Part shown: positions 58,675 through 64,000 of the stretch, in pieces
Position numbering within the stretch: the first letter of the stretch is position 1
Layout of the letters: each line of letters opens with the position of its first letter
Source: Faecalibacterium gallinarum
GTDB taxonomy: Bacteria; Bacillota; Clostridia; Oscillospirales; Ruminococcaceae
DNA length: 64,000 nucleotides
Assembly (NCBI RefSeq): GCF_022180365.1
Contig: NZ_BQKV01000106.1
Span: 24,023-88,022 of the forward strand
Direction: 5' to 3'
The notes under the pieces: generated by a model
The model's database searches: none
Seen by the model: only the letters and a program-made list of their open reading frames with translations
Told to the model about the DNA's origin: nothing
Translations under genes and position numbers: made by a program

Positions 58675-59751
58675 ATGATGGAAAATCTTTATCCAAAATC
58701 CGTTGATTTTTTCCTTGGAACCACCACTCCGGCGGGGTTCCGGGGGTATTTTGAGGAGCTGCGCCGGGAGCCCGGCACCCAGATGTATCTGGTCAAAAGC
58801 GGGCCCGGCTGCGGCAAATCCACCCTGATGAAGCGTCTGGCCCAGATGTCCGGCGGGCCGGTCCAGTGCATCCACTGTTCCAGCGACCCCGACAGCCTGG
58901 ACGGGGTGGTCTTCTGCGAGAAAAAGGCCGCCATTGTGGACGCCACCGCCCCCCACACCCTGGAACCCGCCGCCCCCGGCGCCGACGAGGTTGTGGTGAG
59001 CCTTTACCACACCCTGGACACCGCCGCCCTGCGGAAGAACAAGGCCGAGATCAAGGCCCTGTTCGAGAAGAACGCCGCCCTGCGGAGCCGGGCCGCCCGG
59101 TATATCACCTCAGCGGGCAGTCTCGTGCTGGACAGCCGCCGCACCGCCGCCTGCAGCACCAACTTCGAGAAGGTGCGCCGCTACGTCAAGCGGCTCTGCG
59201 CCCGGCTGCTGCCCCGCACCGGCCGCCAGCCCGCCGAACAGCTGCGGCTGCTCTCGGCCATCACCCCCAAGGGCCCGGTGTTCTATTCCAGCACCGCCGC
59301 CGCCCTGGCCGACAAGGCCATCGTTTTCCGGGACGAATATGGGGCGGTGTCCCGGCTGCTGCTGGAGCTGATCCGGGCCGAGGCCCTGATCCGGGGGTAT
59401 GAGATCATCACCTGCCCCTGTGCCATGCACCCGGACGAGAAGATCGACCACATCTTTATCCCGGCCCTGCGGCTGGCCTTTTTGACCGACAACAGCTGGC
59501 ACCCGGTCTCCCTGCCCGGCCAGCAGAGTGTCCGCTGCGCCCGATTCCTGGACCAGGAGAATCTGGCGGGGTACCGGGCCCGGCTGCGGTTCAACACCCG
59601 GGCCGCCCAGGAGCTGATCCAGCAGGCGGTGGCTCTGATGGCCCAGGCCAAGGCCTGCCACGACGAGCTGGAGAGCTATTACCGTGCGGCGGTGGATTTC
59701 GGCGCGGTGGAAAAGGTCACCCGGGACTGTGCCGCCCTGATGGGATTGTGA
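58675..59751 (+). CDS. P-loop ATPase of the PRK06851 type
   Basis: A 358-residue ATPase. It begins with SVDFFLGTTTPAGFRGYFEELRREPGTQMYLVKSGPGCGKSTLMKRL, where GPGCGKST is the Walker A loop, then CIHCSSDPDSLDGVVF. The second half has a degenerate repeat around CPCAMHPDEKIDHIFIPALRLAFLTDNSWH. This matches the PRK06851 family of clostridial and bacillar proteins, which has no known role. ATG 58675 has GAGGTG five bases upstream; ATG 58678 would also fit. A repeat copy (R4) follows its stop. Confidence 0.8.
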   Translation: MMENLYPKSVDFFLGTTTPAGFRGYFEELRREPGTQMYLVKSGPGCGKSTLMKRLAQMSGGPVQCIHCSSDPDSLDGVVFCEKKAAIVDATAPHTLEPAAPGADEVVVSLYHTLDTAALRKNKAEIKALFEKNAALRSRAARYITSAGSLVLDSRRTAACSTNFEKVRRYVKRLCARLLPRTGRQPAEQLRLLSAITPKGPVFYSSTAAALADKAIVFRDEYGAVSRLLLELIRAEALIRGYEIITCPCAMHPDEKIDHIFIPALRLAFLTDNSWHPVSLPGQQSVRCARFLDQENLAGYRARLRFNTRAAQELIQQAVALMAQAKACHDELESYYRAAVDFGAVEKVTRDCAALMGL

Positions 59752-59945
59752 TTTTTAACCCGCCCACCCTCCCTTTCGATGTATGGGAGCTCCTGCTCTC
59801 TTGCGCTGGCTGATTTCTGCGGCGCACCCTTGCGGATGCTTGCACAAATCAGAGCGCGGCGCCAACAACAGCTCCCTGTTTCCGCCACTGGCGGCGGTCA
59901 CTGTTGTTGCCCCCATGCCCCCACCCAGCCGCCAGGCTCTGCGGT
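59752..59945. repeat. Dispersed intergenic repeat, copy R4
   Basis: It begins immediately after the ATPase stop with TTTTTAACCCGCCCACCCTCCC, like the start of R1. It contains TCTCTTGCGCTGG and CAACAACAGCTCCCTGTTTC followed by CCACTGG, which match the right arm of R2, then a GCCCCCATGCCCCC stretch and CCGCCAGGCTCTGCGG as in R1/R3. No gene is seen. Confidence 0.68.
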
Positions 59946-60000
59946 TGGATCGGAAAATTTGTAATTCCTTTGACGTTCAACCCACACGGAGGTGAAACCT

Positions 60001-62556
60001 TTGGCTCAGATACGGCTGGCCATCCGGCAGCTGGTGGAATTTCTCATGCAGCGGGGCGACATCGACAGCCGGTTCGCCGGGTTCGACCGGGCCAACGAGG
60101 GGGCCCGGATCCACCGCCGGCTCCAGAAACAGGCGGGCGAGGGCTACCGCGCCGAGGTGCCCCTGACCCTCACCCGCACCGTGGGCGGCGTCGAATACAC
60201 CCTGGAGGGCCGGGCCGACGGCATCTTTGAGGAGGACGGCCAGACCGTCATCGACGAGATCAAGACCACCGCCCGCCCCTCGGCCGAGATCACCGAGGAG
60301 ATGAACCCCTGCCACTGGGCCCAAGGGATGGTCTACGGGGCCATCTACGCCGGGCAGCAGGGGTTAGACACCCTCTCGGTCCGGCTGACCTATTTCCAGA
60401 TCGACGAAGAAAAAATCCTCCGGTTCACCCGGCGTTTCACCCGGGGAGAGCTGGAGGAATTTCTTGACCGGCTGCTGGCCGACTACGTCCCCTGGGCCCG
60501 GCGGCAGCTGGACTGGGCCGCCCAGCGGACGGGCAGTTTAAACGCGCTCACCTTCCCCTACCCGGCCTACCGCCCGGGGCAGCGGGCCCTGGCCGGGGAG
60601 ATCTATCGGGCCTGCCGCCAGGGCCGCACGGAGGCCAAAAGCGGCACCCGCCTGTTCTGCCAGGCCCCCACCGGCACCGGCAAGACCATGAGCGCCCTCT
60701 TCCCCGCCCTGAAAGCTCTGGGGGAGGGCCACGGCGACAAGCTGTTTTATCTGACGGCCCGCACCACCGCCCGCACCGCCGCCGAGGAGGCGGTGGCCCA
60801 GCTGCGGCGGGCATCCCCCGGGCTGCGGCTGCGGAGCATCACCCTCACCGCCAAGGAGAAAGTTTGCCTAGCCAAAAACGAAGCCGGGCGGCCGGTCTGC
60901 ATCCCCGACCTCTGCCCCTACGCCAAAGGATATTTCGATCGGCGGAAGGACGCCCTGGCGGATCTTCTGGACGGCCCCGGCAGCCTGGACCGCCCCCGGA
61001 TCGAGGAAGCCGCCCGGGCCCACACCGTCTGCCCCTTTGAGCTGGGGCTGGACGCCAGCGAGTGGAGCGATCTGGTGATCGGGGACTATAACTATCTCTT
61101 CGACCCGGTGGTGCGGCTTCGGCGGTTCTTCGAGGCGTCGGGCGGGGACTGGGTGTTTTTGATCGACGAGGCCCACAACCTGCCCGACCGGGCCCGGGAG
61201 ATGTACTCCGCCAGCTTTGCCAAAAGCCAGCTCACCGAGGCCCGCAAGGCCCTGAGCGGGGGCAGCCGGCTGAAAGGGATGCTGATGCGGGCCGACCGGC
61301 TGCTGCTGTCGGTCCGCCGGGCCTGCGCCGAGTGCGCCCCCCGGAAAGGCTCTGCCCCCGAGACCGCCCCCGCCGAAACGCCCCCCGAGGCCGAGGCCCA
61401 GCAGCTGGGGATGTTCGGGGCCGGGGAGCTGGCCGAGGACCGGGAATCCCCCGGCGCCAAGGGTTCCCGCCGGGCCGCCAAGCCCTTTGCGCTGCCCGAG
61501 GCTCTCTACGCCGAGGATGGGGTGCTCTTTTTCGCCGAGCCCCCCGCCGGGCTGCTCCCGCCCCTTCAGGCCCTGATGACCGCCTTGCAGGAGTGGCTGG
61601 AGGATCACCCCGAGGCCCCGGGCTATGAAACCCTTTTGAATCTCTTTTTCTCCCTGCGGGAGCTGCTGCGCACCGCCGAGCGGTACGACTCCCACTCGGT
61701 GACCCAGCTGACGGTCCGGGGCAGCGAGCTGCGGATCGACCTGCTCTGCCTGGACCCCTCGGCCTTTGTGGACGAGAGCCTGGCCTGCGGCCGGGCGGCG
61801 GCCCTCTTCAGCGCCACCCTGACCCCGCCGGGGTTTTACCGCCGGGTGCTGGGCTGCGAGAGCGCCCGGGCCGTGGCCCTGGAAAGCCCCTTCCCGCCCG
61901 AAAACCTGGGGCTCTACTGCCTGCCGGGGATCTCCACCCGCTACCGGGACCGGGAGGCCAGCACCGCCGCCGTCTCGGACGCCCTGGCGGCCCTGGCCCG
62001 GGGGAAAATTGGCAATTACCTGGCCTTCTTCCCCAGCTACGCCTATCTGAACCAAGTGTACGAGGACTTCACCCGCCGGTACCCGGATATTCCCTCTTTC
62101 TCCCAGGATGCGGGGCTGGACGAGGCGGGGCGGGCGGCCTTTCTGGAGCGGTTCGCCCCCGACCCCACCGAGACCCTTTTGGGCTTTGCGGTGCTGGGGG
62201 GCGTCTTTGGCGAGGGGGTGGACCTGACCGGCAACCGCCTGATCGGCTGCGCCGTGGTGGGGGTGGGCCTGCCCCAGGTGAGCCCCCGGCAGGAGATGCT
62301 CCGCCGCTACTTCGAGGAGAAAGAGGGCGCGGGCTTCGACTTCGCCTACCGCTACCCCGGCATGAACAAAGTGTTGCAGGCGGCGGGCCGGGTGATCCGC
62401 ACCGAGGCGGACAAAGGGGTAGTCCTGCTCCTGGACGACCGCTTTTCCCAGGGGGCTTACCGGCGGCTCTTCCCCCGACACTGGGCCCATCTGCGGTATC
62501 TGGCCGACACCGACGCCCTGGCCGGGGCGCTGGCGGAGTTTTGGGGAAAACAATGA
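60001..62556 (+). CDS. XPD/DinG-like superfamily 2 helicase fused to an N-terminal PD-(D/E)XK nuclease domain
   Basis: An 851-residue protein. Residues 1-180 contain a nuclease-like core: YRAEVPLTLTRTVGGVEYTLEGRADGIF and VIDEIKTTARP (aspartate, then E-x-K). The helicase part has Walker A CQAPTGTGKTMSALFPAL, an Fe-S cluster set of four cysteines (KVCLAKN, PVCIPDLCPYAKGYFDRR, HTVCPFELGLDASE), the DEAH box VFLIDEAHNLPDRAREMY, and later motifs LFSATLTPP, GAVFGEGVDLTG-like and AAGRVIRTEADKG. It is a 5'-3' helicase of the DinG/XPD type. A TTG start at 60001 is chosen, with GGAGGTG six bases upstream. It probably acts in DNA repair or replication-fork processing. Confidence 0.88.
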   Translation: MAQIRLAIRQLVEFLMQRGDIDSRFAGFDRANEGARIHRRLQKQAGEGYRAEVPLTLTRTVGGVEYTLEGRADGIFEEDGQTVIDEIKTTARPSAEITEEMNPCHWAQGMVYGAIYAGQQGLDTLSVRLTYFQIDEEKILRFTRRFTRGELEEFLDRLLADYVPWARRQLDWAAQRTGSLNALTFPYPAYRPGQRALAGEIYRACRQGRTEAKSGTRLFCQAPTGTGKTMSALFPALKALGEGHGDKLFYLTARTTARTAAEEAVAQLRRASPGLRLRSITLTAKEKVCLAKNEAGRPVCIPDLCPYAKGYFDRRKDALADLLDGPGSLDRPRIEEAARAHTVCPFELGLDASEWSDLVIGDYNYLFDPVVRLRRFFEASGGDWVFLIDEAHNLPDRAREMYSASFAKSQLTEARKALSGGSRLKGMLMRADRLLLSVRRACAECAPRKGSAPETAPAETPPEAEAQQLGMFGAGELAEDRESPGAKGSRRAAKPFALPEALYAEDGVLFFAEPPAGLLPPLQALMTALQEWLEDHPEAPGYETLLNLFFSLRELLRTAERYDSHSVTQLTVRGSELRIDLLCLDPSAFVDESLACGRAAALFSATLTPPGFYRRVLGCESARAVALESPFPPENLGLYCLPGISTRYRDREASTAAVSDALAALARGKIGNYLAFFPSYAYLNQVYEDFTRRYPDIPSFSQDAGLDEAGRAAFLERFAPDPTETLLGFAVLGGVFGEGVDLTGNRLIGCAVVGVGLPQVSPRQEMLRRYFEEKEGAGFDFAYRYPGMNKVLQAAGRVIRTEADKGVVLLLDDRFSQGAYRRLFPRHWAHLRYLADTDALAGALAEFWGKQ

Positions 62557-62815
62557 TTGATACTCCCACCCGCCCGGGAGCGTTGACCCCGGACTCCCTT
62601 TTAGGCATCCGCGCTCTTGCACTATGGCAGCCGAACGGTTTGAACGGCAGGAACCGCACTCTCGGGCCGCGAGGTGGACCGACTTGCGGGGCCTGCCAGG
62701 CAAATCCGGGCGGCGGCCTCAGTCGCAGCCGCTTTCCGCTTAGAGCCCCCACGGGGGGCGGGGCCACAGGCCCCAGGGGGAACATCTAAAGGGCGGGGTG
62801 GGCGGGTTCAAATCA
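62557..62815. repeat. Dispersed intergenic repeat, copy R5 (inverted relative to R3)
   Basis: It starts just after the helicase stop with TGATACTCCCACCCGCCC and ends GGGCGGGGTGGGCGGGTTCAAA. Segment 62626-62718 is the reverse complement of 38295-38387 in R3 with six differences in 93 bases by my count. The gap up to the RluA-like gene at 62895 holds only this repeat and the next promoter. Confidence 0.78.
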
Positions 62816-62817
62816 TC

Positions 62818-62847
62818 TTGACAGCCCCGCCGAAAATGGGCTAAAAT
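62818..62847 (+). promoter_or_regulatory. Promoter of the RluA-family gene
   Basis: TTGACA (62818-62823), 18 bases, TAAAAT (62842-62847), 48 bases before the start. Confidence 0.82.
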
Positions 62848-62894
62848 AAAGAGAAAAGCCTATATTAAACCCCATCCAAACGGAGGACGTTTTT

Positions 62895-63845
62895 GTGAAA
62901 ATACTGAAAGTCAAATGTCTGGCCCCCACCCGGCTGGACCAATACCTGATGCAGCAGTTCCCCGCCCTGAACCCCGGGCGGCTGAACAAGGCTTTGCGGG
63001 AGAACAAAATCAAGCTCAACGGCAAAAAACAGCCCCTCTCCACCCGGGTAATGGCGGGGGACGAGATCAAGCTCTTCATTCTGGACGAGATTCTGGAGGC
63101 CGACCGCCGCAGCGACGGCCCCGCCTGGAAGAACGCCCGCTGCCCGGCGGAGGTGGTGTTTGACAGCCCCCAGCTGCTGGTGGTGAACAAACCCGCCGGC
63201 CTTTCGGTGGACGGCCCCGAGGACGACACCCTTTTAAACCGGGCCCTGCTCTGGCTGAACAAAGAGGGCCAGTACAGCGAGGACTCCCTCTATCAGCCCG
63301 CCCTCTGCCACCGGCTGGACACCGGCACCAGCGGCCTTGTACTGATCGCCAAGACCCCCGAGGCCGAGCAGGTCTTTTTGGAGGCCATCAAGGAGCGGCA
63401 GATCAAAAAGACCTATCTCTGCGTGACCTTCGGGCGGCCGACGCCCCCTGCCGCCACCCTGGGGGGCTATCTGCTCAAGGACGCCGACCGGGGCATCGTG
63501 CGGATCATCGAGGAGAAAAAGCCCGGCGCCAAGGAGGTCTGCACCGAGTACGAGACGGTGGCGGTCTCGGGGCGGCTGGCCCTTTTGAAAGTCCGGCTCA
63601 TCACCGGCCGGACCCACCAGATCCGGGCCCACATGGCCAGCATCGGCTGCCCCATCCTGGGGGACAGCAAATACGGCAACAACACCGCCAACCGGGAGCT
63701 GAAACTCAAGTACCAGGCCCTCTGCGCCTGGGAGCTGGCTCTGCCCGGCTTCTCCCAGCCCGAGTTTGAGTCCCTCAGCGGCAAGGTGTTCCACGCCCCC
63801 AAGCCCTGGTATTACAGCCAGGTGATCGACGGCACCTTAAAGTAA
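62895..63845 (+). CDS. RluA-family pseudouridine synthase with S4 domain
   Basis: A 316-residue RNA-modifying enzyme. An S4-like N-terminus (RLDQYLMQQFPALNPGRLNKALRENKIKLNGKKQPLSTRVMAGD, residues 13-55) precedes the catalytic core: LLVVNKPAGLSVDG, PALCHRLDTGTSGLVLIAK with the catalytic aspartate, IKKTYLCVTFG and TGRTHQIRAHMASIGCPILGDSKYG. RluC/RluD-type enzymes convert uridines in 23S rRNA. Start is GTG 62895, with GGAGGA nine bases upstream. Which sites it modifies is unknown. A strong terminator follows. Confidence 0.93.
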   Translation: MKILKVKCLAPTRLDQYLMQQFPALNPGRLNKALRENKIKLNGKKQPLSTRVMAGDEIKLFILDEILEADRRSDGPAWKNARCPAEVVFDSPQLLVVNKPAGLSVDGPEDDTLLNRALLWLNKEGQYSEDSLYQPALCHRLDTGTSGLVLIAKTPEAEQVFLEAIKERQIKKTYLCVTFGRPTPPAATLGGYLLKDADRGIVRIIEEKKPGAKEVCTEYETVAVSGRLALLKVRLITGRTHQIRAHMASIGCPILGDSKYGNNTANRELKLKYQALCAWELALPGFSQPEFESLSGKVFHAPKPWYYSQVIDGTLK

Positions 63846-63861
63846 CTCCAACAATAATGAT

Positions 63862-63885
63862 CCCCCGGCATAGCCGGGGGTTTTT
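63862..63885 (+). terminator. Terminator of the RluA-family gene
   Basis: CCCCCGGC (63862-63869) and GCCGGGGG (63873-63880) with TTTTT following. The final bases to 64000 contain no gene that I can recognise. Confidence 0.95.
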
Positions 63886-64000
63886 CATATGCGGGCATAG
63901 CCCTAGAATACTAGCCACGCGTCACGTCGCGTAAGTACGATCTGCCAGCCGCGAAAGATTTGTTACTTCCCGCCCGTAAACGGGCAATTCAGCTTACTGC

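Noticed and set aside
63887..64000. Possible gene start at the window end
   Set aside because: The last 114 bases show no ribosome site or frame that reads like a protein, only a small GCCCGTAAACGGGC hairpin.

Overview
The window is one continuous stretch of a GC-rich Firmicutes chromosome. It carries endospore genes (a YlmC/YmxH protein, YlbJ, YqfC, YqfD), a DnaD/DnaI-type primosome pair, an oxygen-defence rubrerythrin and many sigma-A promoters of the TTGACA/TATAAT type. This combination fits an anaerobic, spore-capable gut clostridium, most likely Oscillospiraceae/Ruminococcaceae. The family is an inference; I cannot name the genus.

Layout. 1-3.2 kb: the end of a membrane protein gene, a sporulation PRC-barrel protein, a HAD hydrolase, a DUF1540 peptide, a DUF1624 membrane protein and a rubrerythrin with a Fur-like operator. 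3.2-9.8 kb: a compact phage-derived island (S24 repressor, Cro-like regulator, replication-organiser-like protein, four tail-fibre/collar-type genes, a small membrane protein, a GH25 muramidase and a holin). It has no head, terminase, portal or integrase genes, and it ends beside tRNA-Pro and tRNA-Gln. 10.2-17.8 kb: 6-phosphofructokinase, QueA, and the lysine/diaminopimelate operon asd-dapA-dapB with a CapA-like lipoprotein and a free ACT protein. 17.8-23.7 kb (minus): MATE exporter with a 50-residue microprotein, tmRNA, smpB, recR, ybaB, dnaX and SRP RNA. 24-26.8 kb: ylbJ divergent from yqfC-yqfD. 26.8-34.9 kb (minus): the lon-engB-methyltransferase-hslO operon and a HAD/ABC-F/Gx-transporter operon. 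35-42.5 kb (minus): HAD phosphatase, a poly-serine SGNH hydrolase and a cysteine-rich protein, then a hydratase-PHP-TSCPD operon and tRNA-Gly. 42.5-45 kb: a hypothetical gene, dnaD and dnaC/dnaI. 45-55 kb: prfB, an undecaprenyl-phosphate sugar transferase, pepC, an Alum_res lyase, a GNAT, murD, an orphan OppA-like lipoprotein and two double-glycine-leader peptides. 55-64 kb: pta, an AI-2E exporter, a 3 x 53 bp tandem repeat, a family 4 uracil-DNA glycosylase, a P-loop ATPase, a nuclease-helicase fusion and an RluA-type pseudouridine synthase.

Most of the sequence is housekeeping. The unusual parts are: (i) the headless phage island with a mirror-symmetric divergent promoter; (ii) two adjacent secreted-peptide genes at 54.1-55.0 kb sharing a leader that ends in GG; (iii) a family of five modular, hairpin-rich intergenic repeats (about 11.4-11.8, 23.7-24.1, 38.2-38.6, 59.75-59.95 and 62.56-62.81 kb); (iv) a C-terminal tail shared by the chromosomal DnaD and the phage-island replication protein; and (v) several small orphan proteins. 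All calls come from reading the sequence. Family assignments rest on recognised motifs and gene order, not on database searches.
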